From Pedobacter sp. MC2016-24 (lineage in GTDB: Bacteria > Bacteroidota > Bacteroidia > Sphingobacteriales > Sphingobacteriaceae): a stretch of 64,000 nt of DNA. Of this stretch, positions 24,701 to 33,363 are shown in pieces. Positions within the stretch are counted from its first letter, which is position 1; each line of letters begins with the position of its first letter. The stretch spans positions 1 to 64,000 of the forward strand of contig NZ_JADFBX010000006.1 of the NCBI RefSeq assembly GCF_015223055.1, read 5' to 3'. The translations under genes and the position numbers were made by a program. The notes beneath the pieces were generated by a model, which saw nothing but the letters and a program-made list of their open reading frames with translations, was not told the DNA's origin and did not search any database.

Positions 24701-25687
24701 ATGAAACACATAACACGTTTTTTGATCGCTATTGCCTGTTTAGCGCTGACTATGCCAGTCCATGGGCAGAAGAAAAAGAAAACCTCAGGAAATCCGGTTT
24801 TTTCTGGCTGGTATGCCGATCCGGAAGGAACTGTATTTGGTAAAACCTATTGGATATACCCAACATATTCAGCTAAATATGAAGATCAGGTTTTTATGGA
24901 TGCCTTCTCTTCCAAGGACCTGGTGAAATGGGAAAAACATGAACGTGTAGTAGACACCGCAAATTTCAAGTGGGCAAAAAAGGCGGTCTGGGCACCCTCT
25001 ATCATTAAAAAATATAAAAAATATTACTTGTTTTTCGGCGCCAATGACATTCAGAATGACAATGAAGTTGGGGGCATCGGTGTGGGTATCTCCGATGCTC
25101 CTGAAGGTCCGTTCAAAGACCACTTAGGTAAACCGCTTGTTGATAAATTTTACAACGGAGCACAACCGATAGATCAGTTTGTATTTAAGGACAAGGATGG
25201 CCAGTACTATCTGTATTATGGTGGTTGGAGGCATTGTAATGTGGCCAAACTGAACGAGGATTTCACGGGATTTATCCCTTTTGAAGACGGCAGGATCTTT
25301 AAGGAAGTTACTCCTGAGGGTTATGTGGAAGGACCATACATGTTTATTAAAGATGGCAAATATTACTTTATGTGGTCTGAGGGTGGCTGGACAGGACCGG
25401 ATTATTCTGTTGCTTACGCCGTAGCAGATTCACCTATGGGGCCATTTAAGAGAATCGATAAAATCTTGAAACAGGATCCTAAAGTTGCTACCGGTGCGGG
25501 CCATCATTCTGTGATCAAACACCCTAAAAAAGATGAATATTACATCGTCTATCACCGGAGACCATTGGGTGAAAGCAACGGTAACCATAGGGTAACCTGT
25601 ATCGAGAAAATGGAATTTGATGCAAAGGGATTGATTAAACCAGTGACCATAACCTTTGATGGGGTAGCTGCTGATCCGATAAGATAA
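24701..25687 (+). CDS. Glycoside hydrolase family 43 enzyme
   Basis: A 328-residue exported enzyme (signal peptide 1-22). The five-bladed propeller catalytic set is visible: base Asp40 in WYADPEG, pKa-modulating Asp158 in QPIDQFVF and acid Glu210 in YVEGPYMF. GH43 enzymes remove alpha-L-arabinofuranose or beta-D-xylose, and a few beta-galactofuranose or beta-galactose. Length matches single-domain members. It is the last gene of the first SusCD locus, 87 bp after the PQQ dehydrogenase gene, so pentose-containing material is a likely substrate. Subfamily cannot be set by eye. Confidence 0.88.
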   Translation: MKHITRFLIAIACLALTMPVHGQKKKKTSGNPVFSGWYADPEGTVFGKTYWIYPTYSAKYEDQVFMDAFSSKDLVKWEKHERVVDTANFKWAKKAVWAPSIIKKYKKYYLFFGANDIQNDNEVGGIGVGISDAPEGPFKDHLGKPLVDKFYNGAQPIDQFVFKDKDGQYYLYYGGWRHCNVAKLNEDFTGFIPFEDGRIFKEVTPEGYVEGPYMFIKDGKYYFMWSEGGWTGPDYSVAYAVADSPMGPFKRIDKILKQDPKVATGAGHHSVIKHPKKDEYYIVYHRRPLGESNGNHRVTCIEKMEFDAKGLIKPVTITFDGVAADPIR

Positions 25688-25705
25688 GCGCAATCAGACC
25701 AAATG

Positions 25706-25949
25706 ACCCGGTTCCGGTACAGATGGGGTTAAAACTATCATCCTGAGTCCGGGTGATGCGAAGGAATTTGAACTGTCCGAACTCGATGAAGCCATTCGCA
25801 TAACTGAGGAGTACATCGGTATGCGCTCTCGCAAACGCAGTGGCTCTGCTCTTCCTATAATATCAAATATTTCCGATTTGTTGGATGTTGGTGTCTTTTT
25901 ACTGTCGCGGCAAGAAGACGTCATGATGATAACTAATAATGAGCAATAA
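25706..25949 (+). pseudogene. Unassigned coding-like remnant
   Basis: An 80-codon open stretch without a start codon reads VKTIILSPGDAKEFELSELD followed by EAIRITEEYIGMRSRKRS and ends at TAA 25947-25949. Its composition is clearly protein-like. I cannot name the family. It is probably the 3' end of a gene whose front was deleted. The remaining bases up to 26056 hold nothing else recognisable. Confidence 0.35.
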
Positions 25950-26056
25950 AACGCTGATTTCATAGGAGAAATTTAATGTATTTAGGATTTGGCTAGATGT
26001 GCCTGTCTTTTGATTGATTTGATGGTTGCCTGGATTTTATTGGGTAGGCAAATGCT

Positions 26057-27817
26057 TTATTCAAGTTCGGCGTCAAGTACATGAATGGGCGGTTCGATCA
26101 GTATGGTTTCAAAATCTTCACCCTCAACGCGTAGTGTCTTTTGGGTACCGCTAACAGTCCAGTTCTGAACTTTTTTGATGCCGACCGGATAGATGTCGAT
26201 TCCCTGATCGTGAATCCTCATTCTGGTAAAGTTCTTGAAATTTGGATTGGCCAGGGCCGATGAAGATTCATCTTCATGCATGGCCAGCAGTCGATTTGAA
26301 AGATACAGGTATACACCCATTAAGAATGAGGAAAGCGTTCCACCAACCAAACCAAAAATGATTACGATCATTGCGTTTCCCCACCAGCTTCCCCAAAAGG
26401 ACATCAACTCGGTCTGGGCCAGCCAGAACATGGTAGCGAAAAGCATCATCGTTTGACCCGAAGCGTGCACAAATCCAATGATGAAACTCCCGGGTTTCTT
26501 TGCCACCCGGTCTACAAACAGCCAGAAACCACCAAATAATGCACCGATGCTCAGGGCTATCGATGGTGCGCCAAGAAAGTAAATGCCAATGGTTTCGAAA
26601 AATCCGGCAAGGGAAATGCCTGTAAACCTGCTCAGAAAAAAGGTGCCGTTCATGATTGCCTGATGGCTTTGTAAAAGCCAGAATAAATAAACATAAACTA
26701 AACAGGCTAGACTGATGAACGCCGGGTTCTTAAACGGAAAAAGGAGGTTGCCCAACAGCAGTCGCTTAGCGTCTGACGCGCTCGGGAAGATCGCTTTGCG
26801 GGTAATGTTTTCTTCTGCACGATCTCCAGCAATGGCGTTGAGTACAGGGGGTAGGTTGTGAGTGAGATGCAGAAATGCACCTCCGCCTCCTGAGGTGATG
26901 TATTGGTGACCATTTTCTTTTCGGGAATAACGAGAATAATGGTGCAGATCACCGGTGATATTAATGGCAAGTTTGAATTTTTTTCCGATTAGCTGGTGCT
27001 CGTCTCTGATATGCCTTGCAATGAAAAAATCCAAACGGTCAAAGGACTGATCGTTTTTGCGGATTTCTTTATATACCCAGGCAGGTTCAGCAGTGACTAG
27101 AATAATTTTGTCCCCTTCCAGCATTTCTTCCTTGGCTATACGCGTAAAGTAATCCAGCTGAGGTTGATCGATATTGGAATTTAGTTGGATATCGGTAGCC
27201 CAGATCCAGTAATTATTGGGTAGGGGAATTGCGAAATAGCTTCGTTTCTGAACGGTCCGCCAGATGCCTATGCTGCGCTGCTGGCAAAATAATTTCATGA
27301 AGTTCCCAAGTCCGTCGTACCAGTCATGATTTCCAGGGATGGCAAAGAGCAGGGGACGGTTCAACTCTGAGAAGACTTCGTTTTGATCACCTGCTGCCTC
27401 AAATGGGACCTTGAATTTGTTAGTGTAGTTATCAAGTGTTGGAAATGGGTAAACTTCATCGCCGCCAAGAATCAAAACATCACCGCGTATGGTGGTAAAA
27501 GGCCCGGATTTTTCGTCCTCGGTCTGAACTACAAGCTGTCTCTGTGCGGCCTTTTTGGCAACCGAATAGGTCGAATCAAAGCCATCACCGGTATCGCAAA
27601 TAAAATCAATCCAGATTTCCTGCCGCTCGGTAACAAGCCGTTCCCGGAGCTGGCGCGAATCTTCATCGCTATCTTTACTTAATGCGGCCTGTAGCTCACG
27701 CCGATCTGCATAGTTACCAAACGTTCCCGAGATTACAGATTTAAGGGCGACATTCAACAGCATAGCGGGTTGAAACCAGTTCGTCATCCGTGCTTTTTTG
27801 TAGGGATTCTCATTCAT
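26057..27817 (-). CDS. Membrane-anchored calcineurin-like metallophosphoesterase
   Basis: A 586-residue protein (start at MNENPYKKARMTNWF; the open frame runs 39 residues further back to 27934). The phosphoesterase motifs are DTGDGFDST, VLILGGDEVYP, PGNHDWYDGLGNF, and the late NITGDLHHYSRY, supplying the two-metal site. The C-terminal third carries about four hydrophobic segments (AFISLACLVYVYLFWLL, LAGFFETIGIYFLGAPSIA, FIIGFVHASGQTMMLFATMF, AMIVIIFGLVGGTLSSFLMG) and then a soluble tail. The catalytic part is probably cytoplasmic, acting on a phosphodiester or phosphorylated lipid. The substrate is unknown. It is transcribed alone. Confidence 0.8.
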   Translation of the reverse strand: MNENPYKKARMTNWFQPAMLLNVALKSVISGTFGNYADRRELQAALSKDSDEDSRQLRERLVTERQEIWIDFICDTGDGFDSTYSVAKKAAQRQLVVQTEDEKSGPFTTIRGDVLILGGDEVYPFPTLDNYTNKFKVPFEAAGDQNEVFSELNRPLLFAIPGNHDWYDGLGNFMKLFCQQRSIGIWRTVQKRSYFAIPLPNNYWIWATDIQLNSNIDQPQLDYFTRIAKEEMLEGDKIILVTAEPAWVYKEIRKNDQSFDRLDFFIARHIRDEHQLIGKKFKLAINITGDLHHYSRYSRKENGHQYITSGGGGAFLHLTHNLPPVLNAIAGDRAEENITRKAIFPSASDAKRLLLGNLLFPFKNPAFISLACLVYVYLFWLLQSHQAIMNGTFFLSRFTGISLAGFFETIGIYFLGAPSIALSIGALFGGFWLFVDRVAKKPGSFIIGFVHASGQTMMLFATMFWLAQTELMSFWGSWWGNAMIVIIFGLVGGTLSSFLMGVYLYLSNRLLAMHEDESSSALANPNFKNFTRMRIHDQGIDIYPVGIKKVQNWTVSGTQKTLRVEGEDFETILIEPPIHVLDAELE

Positions 27818-27986
27818 CTTAAGGACTAAATTTGGATGATAAATTTGTAATTCATAAACAAGTAAATTGCTTTTCGGTTTGAATAACCAAATCTTTAGTT
27901 TGATATTCGCCATAGAGCAACACTTTCGGGTCAATTTCCTCTGCTTTCTAATCTTACATGGTCCTCAAAAATATGGGATGAAATAA

Positions 27987-28009
27987 TTTTTTTAAAAGGT
28001 AAGCGCTAT
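27987..28009 (+). repeat. Short match to the 34.7 kb lipoprotein gene
   Basis: The bases TTAAAAGGTAAGCGCTAT lie here and, with one A fewer, at 34711-34727 inside a lipoprotein gene. Both read KGKRY in frame. This may be a gene scrap or chance. Confidence 0.25.
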
Positions 28010-28083
28010 TTGATGTATTTTTCACCGAAGTTAGCTGTGGAAACCTGTGATCTTAATGGATTCCTTAAAAAAGAAAATGAGCC

Positions 28084-28545
28084 ATGAAAACTATATTTAA
28101 ATTGACGGGGATTTTTGTAATCCTGATCCTCAGTAATTGTACTGAACCAAATAAAAGGAAGACAATTTCTACGGAAACAGCATCAAATGCTGCTCTTAGC
28201 GAAACAAGGCGTGAAGATGAGCTCTTTGTTGGAAAGAATTTTTATTCAGGAGATGAACTCAATACTTATACTTTCATACAATCAAATAAAATCAAAGAAA
28301 ATGATAGCCTGACCTACTCAATTTATAAAAAAAATGATGGAACGGGCTATCTCTTCAGTATGGAAAAGCTAGTTTCAAATGAAGATCAGGAATTATATAA
28401 AATTATAGGCTTATACAAATTTTCTGATTATGACGCTGCAAATCATCGGGTTGAAGTCTTGAATAGGAGCAATGGATCTTCAATTTTATTTATGAATAGA
28501 GATAAAATTCTGAAAAGATGGGAATTCGTGTCTAATCACCTATAA
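28084..28545 (+). CDS. Hypothetical lipoprotein
   Basis: A 153-residue protein with a lipoprotein signal: MKTIFKLTGIFVILILSNC, with Cys19 as the anchor. The mature part is Lys/Asn/Ser-rich, has short strand-like blocks (TYTFIQSNKIKENDSLTYSI, YKIIGLYKFSDYDAANHRVE) and no domain I recognise. It lies alone, 150 bp from the divergent metallophosphoesterase start. Confidence 0.65.
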   Translation: MKTIFKLTGIFVILILSNCTEPNKRKTISTETASNAALSETRREDELFVGKNFYSGDELNTYTFIQSNKIKENDSLTYSIYKKNDGTGYLFSMEKLVSNEDQELYKIIGLYKFSDYDAANHRVEVLNRSNGSSILFMNRDKILKRWEFVSNHL

Positions 28546-28852
28546 ACTCAAGAAAAATTAGTCTGTAGCCAGGCTTATCTCCCAGCTTTTTGCACCCAGC
28601 TGTGGTAGTTCAATTGAAACTGAATTGCTCCATTGGGATCGTGACCAATTTATTTTCCTCTACCAAGTGCCGTACGACCTGCATTTGTTGAATGTCGGAA
28701 CGGTCCGCAATTCTAAATAATATGCTCATTCATTACAAGATTAAAGAATAGCCTATGTTTTCTTAACCTAAGTTATAAAAAAATCCTCATCACCAGCTTA
28801 AAGTGAATATCCTAAACTAAATTCCTCTCCACATTTTGTAAAGCTTGGAATG

Positions 28853-28945
28853 GGATTCATCTGGATTGGATTTTGAGTCACAAAATCGTGAATTGCTATC
28901 CGAATAATTTTTTTTAGGAAAATGAAGCCGTATAGAAAGTAGTTT
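28853..28945. repeat. Dispersed degenerate repeat, copy B
   Basis: This matches the two blocks of copy A (715-746 and 864-922), here only a few bases apart. The gap 28546-29110 (565 bp) otherwise holds no credible gene. It includes coding-like scraps near 28570-28720 that I cannot assign, and a GGGGT/ACCCC hairpin at 28976-28990. Confidence 0.4.
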
Positions 28946-29110
28946 AGGCTGTGATTTTTCGGAGTTATAGGACAGGGGGTCTCGAACCCCGGGGGACTTG
29001 ATCCATGGGCGATTGATGTTGTTACTTTGTGGTGTTGATCGGAGATGGATACTGCAGGTTCTGAGGCGATTGACGAAATAACAAATTTATAAACAAATCA
29101 TTTTGAGAAA

Positions 29111-29710
29111 ATGGGAATTATCAAACAAGGAGTACTTGGCGGTTTTGCCAACAAAACCGGCGCCGTTGTAGGCGCTTATCACAGGGGGCAGGACACGATT
29201 CGTGCCTTACCTCGCAAAACAAACAAAGCGCCTACACAGGTGCAAAAAGACCAGCGATTTAAGTTTGCCCTGGTCACAGGAATTATCAGTCGTATTGATA
29301 GTTTAGTTGATGTGGGCTATGCTTTACCTGGTTCAAAAATTACGACGGCTGTGAACGAGGCCGTGAAGTATCACCTGACAAATGCGGTGGCAGGTGTAAG
29401 CCCGAACTTTACGTTCGATTATACCAAACTCCGTTTCAGCACGGGTAACCTGGAGATGGCACAGTCGGTCCTGGTCGATTCCATCGCTGCAAGTAAAGTG
29501 AAGTTTAGCTGGGACCATGTGGAGCAGGACAGCAAGAAGATTGATGGAACCGATACCTCAAAAAACGGAAGCAGGGAAGGGACCGGGGTATTTAGACGGA
29601 CAAGGCACAAAAGGACAATTCGTTGTTATACAGATTGGTACCTGGAACACGCTCCAGGTACTTTTCTACAGTCTCAAATTGTTGATTTGCTATGTGTTGC
29701 CGACAAGTGA
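29111..29710 (+). pseudogene. DUF6266 family gene, frameshifted 3' part
   Basis: The first 145 or so residues match DUF6266 (MGIIKQGVLGGFANKTGAVV, then GAYHRGQDTIRALPRKTNKA, NEAVKYHLTNAV, FDYTKLRFSTGNL), a family of unknown function often present in several copies in Sphingobacteriaceae. After about base 29550 the frame degrades. Expected C-terminal features appear in other frames: TDKAQ in one, QFVVIQIGTWNTLQVLF in another. At least two frameshifts are needed to restore it. The encoded 199-residue product ends in a non-family tail, so I call it a recent pseudogene. The stop lies 2 bp from the end of the convergent VOC gene. Confidence 0.65.
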
Positions 29711-29711
29711 A

Positions 29712-30125
29712 TTAGGATTCCTGTTGAGGGAGTTGTGAGGCATCCATATACGCGATTTCCCATTGGTGGCCGTCAAGATCTGCAAAGGCATGCTGGTACA
29801 TCCAGCCATGGTCCTGCGGCTCGCTGTAGGTGGAGCCGCCAAGTGCTTTTGCTTTGGAAATAATTTGCTCAACGGCGTCTTTAGATTCAGCATCGAGTGT
29901 GATCAATACCTCGGTGTGACTTTTTGCATCGCAGACCGATTTTTTTGTGAAAGTTGCAAAGTAAGGCTCGGTCAAAAGCATGACGAAAATGCTGTCAGAG
30001 ATGACCATACAGCCGGCTTTCTCGTCGGTAAACTGCGGGTTGAAGCTGAAGCCAAGGCCATTGAAAAATGAGATCGATTTTTCCAGATCTTTTACTGGTA
30101 GGTTAATAAATACTTTGGTTGCCAT
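29712..30125 (-). CDS. VOC (glyoxalase/bleomycin-resistance) family protein
   Basis: A 137-residue protein of the vicinal-oxygen-chelate fold: MATKVFINLPVKDLEKSISF begins the first beta-alpha-beta-beta-beta unit, and GGSTYSEPQDHGWMYQHAFA then DLDGHQWEIAYMD closes the second. The terminal HxW(E) motif provides the usual metal-site glutamate. The family includes glyoxalases, dioxygenases and antibiotic-binding proteins; this subgroup is mostly uncharacterised. It precedes (on the minus strand, downstream of) a Crp-like regulator gene 83 bp away. Confidence 0.82.
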   Translation of the reverse strand: MATKVFINLPVKDLEKSISFFNGLGFSFNPQFTDEKAGCMVISDSIFVMLLTEPYFATFTKKSVCDAKSHTEVLITLDAESKDAVEQIISKAKALGGSTYSEPQDHGWMYQHAFADLDGHQWEIAYMDASQLPQQES

Positions 30126-30208
30126 AATTTTGAATTTTTAGTGTTATAATCATCCAAAGTTCGGGCTGCCATTTTCAAATAACATTTACATTTGTTGAGA
30201 AAACGAAA

Positions 30209-30787
30209 TTATTTATTAGCGAAAAATATCCTGCTGAGTTGCGTCGGTGTAATACCTAAAAATGAAGCGATGTGGTGCTTTTTCAGCCGGGTGACCAGTT
30301 GCGGATAGGTATTGAGAAATTCCTGGTATTTGGTTTTTGCGGTATCTGCCCGGAATGATATCTCCAAAGGTTCTTTCTCAATTATCCAGTGTTGTTCTAA
30401 ATACCTGATGTAGAATAGCGCGATATCCAGGTGATCGTTTAAAAGCTTTTTAAACGCAAAAAAATCATATTCCAGTACGGTTGAGGTCTCAATAGCAGTA
30501 ATGGTAAACAGGCTTGGTTTTTCTGTGAGCATGGCCGTTACCGACGCCGCCAGACGACCTTCGGGAAAAAAATATTTGATGACCGTTTCTCCTTTCTCAG
30601 ATGCATAGTATTGTGAAAACAAGCCATGGGCAACGAAAGCTACTTTTCTGGGGATCTGGCCTTCATTGATAAAGTTTTCTCCTTTATGGTAGCTTTTCTC
30701 GCGAAGCAATGCCGCCCAGGCCGCTTCTGCCTCTGGTGAAATGGGATAATAGCTCCGTATTTTTTGAAAGAAAAGTTCCGTATCCAT
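30209..30787 (-). CDS. Crp/Fnr-family transcriptional regulator
   Basis: A 192-residue regulator. The N-terminal cyclic-nucleotide-binding-like barrel runs from about 20 to 115 (KGENFINEGQIPRKVAFVAH, VIKYFFPEGRLAAS, LEYDFFAFKKLL). It lacks the full cAMP-binding set, as most Bacteroidota members do. A short C-terminal helix-turn-helix is seen in KKHHIASFLGITPTQLSRIF. It is likely a one-component regulator of nearby genes, possibly the VOC gene just downstream. Confidence 0.85.
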   Translation of the reverse strand: MDTELFFQKIRSYYPISPEAEAAWAALLREKSYHKGENFINEGQIPRKVAFVAHGLFSQYYASEKGETVIKYFFPEGRLAASVTAMLTEKPSLFTITAIETSTVLEYDFFAFKKLLNDHLDIALFYIRYLEQHWIIEKEPLEISFRADTAKTKYQEFLNTYPQLVTRLKKHHIASFLGITPTQLSRIFFANK

Positions 30788-31032
30788 ATGACGCCTTTTG
30801 GGTAAAGTTAATTGTTTTGAGATTTAAAAAATGAAATATTTAGCTGAGATCTATTCATGGTCCGAGCGTAAGATAAGAAACTGGAGCATCCAGCCCCATG
30901 ATTTTATGATCGGCAGTGGTTAAGGAGAAGATACTTAATGGCATAGTATACCCAGTTTCTTTTAGCTTCTTATGATAGTTGTTTGGGGAATACTATTCCA
31001 TTTGCTACTTTGTACCAAAATTTAACGCAACC

Positions 31033-31524
31033 ATGAAAAAGCTCCTGATTATACTTTTCGTTTTCACCCTCTTTTGCAACTCCAGTTTCGGTCAATATGC
31101 TCAAACTGTAAAAGAGACTGCAACAGCCATGCTTAAAGCCAAAGACAAAAAGGACTACGACACGTATGTCGACTATTTTTATCCTGGCGATATCAAGATG
31201 CGGGGAGGTAAGGCAGCATTCATCAAGCAAATCCAGGAAAACGATAAACAAGCACAGTTAATGGGCTTCAATATCAATAAAAAAGAATCTCTTGGAAAGG
31301 TATCGAAGATCTATAAAGCAGGCAAAGAGTTACATTGTACGATAGAATGGAACATCCGAAAGGGTAGGTTTATCAGTCGCTGGCACATGTTTGGCGTTAG
31401 TGGAGACCAGGGAAAAACCTGGAAGTTTATCCTAACCGCTGGCCTTACGCCCAGCCAGGTCCAGGCCATGGTTCCGAAATTCAATCAGGCACTGACCTGG
31501 GTGGATTATAATGAGGAAATTTAA
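31033..31524 (+). CDS. Hypothetical exported protein
   Basis: A 163-residue protein starting at ATG 31033, where a good signal peptide begins (MKKLLIILFVFTLFCNSSFG, cleavage before Gln21). The open frame extends 18 residues further upstream but would bury the signal. The mature part (ATAMLKAKDKKDYDTYVDYF to GDQGKTWKFILTAG) resembles NTF2-like folds in layout, with a helix followed by a curved sheet. I do not assign a function. The 200 bp after it contain no recognisable gene. Confidence 0.65.
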   Translation: MKKLLIILFVFTLFCNSSFGQYAQTVKETATAMLKAKDKKDYDTYVDYFYPGDIKMRGGKAAFIKQIQENDKQAQLMGFNINKKESLGKVSKIYKAGKELHCTIEWNIRKGRFISRWHMFGVSGDQGKTWKFILTAGLTPSQVQAMVPKFNQALTWVDYNEEI

Positions 31525-31724
31525 TTATCAAATAGCTTTAGCGGATTAATTAATTTTAGATTCTCGGTAGCAGAGCGGTTCGACATCAGTTAAGATTACA
31601 TCATAGCATTTTTTACGACAGCTTTTTACCACACGGATGCCCTCACCATTATCACCAGATTGCCCCAGGACTTTTCATCTGCTTTATCCTTGGAGCAATA
31701 AAGGTGCTTTGTTCCAAGTTATCA

Positions 31725-32489
31725 CTACTGAAGTTTATTTGTGTCGATTTTTATTTTAATGATTTTGTCATTAACAATCCTTTCGTAGGTTGTTTTTAAG
31801 AATCTTTTTGTGTCTTTGGAAATGACTTCATTTTTAGTGATTTCGGTATACCTGATCTTTCCACCTTTACCGAAATGATGAATTTTTTTTAAATTCCAAT
31901 ATGCACCATTTTTTCCATAAGTTGAAAGCATTTTGTCTTTTACGTTGACTGTTAATTCATAACCAGACAGATCTTCTATGAATTCAAAAGATTGCTTTTT
32001 GCTGTTGAAAATATATGCGCTGGAATATGTCCCTGCAGTTCCTGATGCAGCTTTATCAAAAAACTTGAAATCTTTGTACCCGTCAAAGTTCAGATCTTCA
32101 AGATTGTCTTTGTTTAAATTTTCAAAATCAATGGTATTGAAGCTATGCTTGTCATATTGCTCATCAAAATTGCTTAATATTATTTTGTTGGTACTTAGGT
32201 TTTTTAATTCCAATGTTCTATCTCCAGTTTCATCTCCGGGAGGAACAATAAGAGCAATTTTCCAGTAGCATTTTACACCGTTAATTACAAAAGGTCTGCT
32301 AGTTTTGATAAGTGTGTCTGATTTGTTAAAATCTGGTTCTGTTTTTTTGCGTTCAGATACTGTTGGAACGCGTTTCTGAGCTGATTTTTTTTCTCCAGAA
32401 TTACTACTTTTCTCTGCATTTTTTCCAGGTCTGTTTTTACAAGAATTTAAAAGGAGCAAAATTGCAAATAGTAATGCTGTTTTTTTCAT
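31725..32489 (-). CDS. Lipoprotein resembling the XAC2610 family
   Basis: A 254-residue lipoprotein (MKKTALLFAILLLLNSCKN, Cys17). A low-complexity Lys/Ser/Arg linker follows. The core (VKCYWKIALIVPPGDETGDR; LNFDGYKDFKFFDKAASGTA followed by GTYSSAYIFNSKKQSFEFIE) matches the DxNxDGxxD plus YxxFNxxxxxFE pattern of XAC2610-type repeats found in surface proteins. The function is unknown. It lies in the AT-rich lipoprotein-dense stretch. Confidence 0.6.
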   Translation of the reverse strand: MKKTALLFAILLLLNSCKNRPGKNAEKSSNSGEKKSAQKRVPTVSERKKTEPDFNKSDTLIKTSRPFVINGVKCYWKIALIVPPGDETGDRTLELKNLSTNKIILSNFDEQYDKHSFNTIDFENLNKDNLEDLNFDGYKDFKFFDKAASGTAGTYSSAYIFNSKKQSFEFIEDLSGYELTVNVKDKMLSTYGKNGAYWNLKKIHHFGKGGKIRYTEITKNEVISKDTKRFLKTTYERIVNDKIIKIKIDTNKLQ

Positions 32490-32650
32490 TAGCGCTTGTC
32501 TTTTTTTAAGCTGTTTCTTAATTAATCCATTTCCTCTAATTTAGAAAACAAAATCCGCGAAGTGTGAAACCATCTGCAATTAATAGGATTTGGTTTACGA
32601 TAGCATTTTAACAATCTTTTAGTGGCCATCGTTAAAATCACAAAATACGA

Positions 32651-33208
32651 TTATGAGGTTCTCAAGTATTTGCTGAACACATTGATGTACCTATTGTCAA
32701 GTTGCATGATTGTAATATCTTTCCACTTAAATTTGGTCAGCTCTTTATCCAAAAGGCCTGTTGGATCAAAAGAGTTTATGCTCACAGATTTATCTGTTAC
32801 TTTGATTATCGGACCAATTGCGAAAATCTCTTTTCCAGGTTTCTCATTTTCGATAATCGCATTCAATCCAAGTGCTTTTACGGATTGAAATATGGTATTC
32901 CAATTGGTTAAGTCAATGGAATGAGGATAGATTACTTTATCGGTAATACCTTCCCACTCCATAATATCGTTGTAATACATGTCGTAGTCGTTATAACGGA
33001 TTTTTGAGATAGTGGATGTAGCAAAGATTCGATAGCCATTCAAATTAAAATCGTCGATTTCCTGAAGAACCACAAAATCCTCATTAAAGTCTACAATATA
33101 TCCATAATCTTTTTTGATGGAGTTACGACCGACCTTCCTAAATAGGGTGCAGGATATCCTGCAGTTCAGGTGGTCTATTATTCTGTTGAATATCAGTGAG
33201 GATTTCAT
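32651..33208 (-). CDS. Hypothetical protein
   Basis: A 185-residue protein if begun at MKSSLIFNRIIDHLN; the frame opens 17 residues earlier at 33259. There is no signal peptide or membrane segment. The centre (GYIVDFNEDFVVLQEIDDFN then LNGYRIFATSTISKIRYND) suggests small antiparallel strands, as in Sm-like or immunity-type folds. I recognise no family. Its AT-rich composition and neighbours fit an accessory gene. Confidence 0.55.
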   Translation of the reverse strand: MKSSLIFNRIIDHLNCRISCTLFRKVGRNSIKKDYGYIVDFNEDFVVLQEIDDFNLNGYRIFATSTISKIRYNDYDMYYNDIMEWEGITDKVIYPHSIDLTNWNTIFQSVKALGLNAIIENEKPGKEIFAIGPIIKVTDKSVSINSFDPTGLLDKELTKFKWKDITIMQLDNRYINVFSKYLRTS

Positions 33209-33363
33209 ATCAGGTTGATTAAGTTTTACTAAGATAAAGAACGCACCTGTACCAACCAAGCCATGACATGGATTGATTTAAGTTATTCTTCTGAACTTAT
33301 TTCATTCAAGCTACGCAATCTTTAGTATATAAAATGACCACCTTGTGCGGTTGTAATAATATT

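Noticed and set aside
25694..25963. An 89-residue minus-strand frame with an apparent lipobox
   Set aside because: The plus strand of the same bases reads as a far more protein-like remnant, and the minus frame has poor coding character and no neighbours in an operon.
27818..27934. An N-terminal extension of 39 residues on the metallophosphoesterase
   Set aside because: It is unlike the rest of the protein and is not needed for any motif. MNENPYKKARM is a more natural start.
28960..28991. A tRNA 3' end (T-arm GGGG-TTCGAGA-CCCC on the minus strand followed by TGTCCTA), possibly an attachment site
   Set aside because: No matching acceptor strand TAGGACA, anticodon arm or D-arm lies within 90 bp upstream on that strand, and the T-loop lacks the usual pyrimidine at its end. 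A plain GC hairpin is the simpler reading.
29517..29738. A separate 73-residue gene overlapping the end of the DUF6266 gene
   Set aside because: Its sequence (QFVVIQIGTWNTLQVLF) is the frameshifted continuation of DUF6266, not an independent gene.
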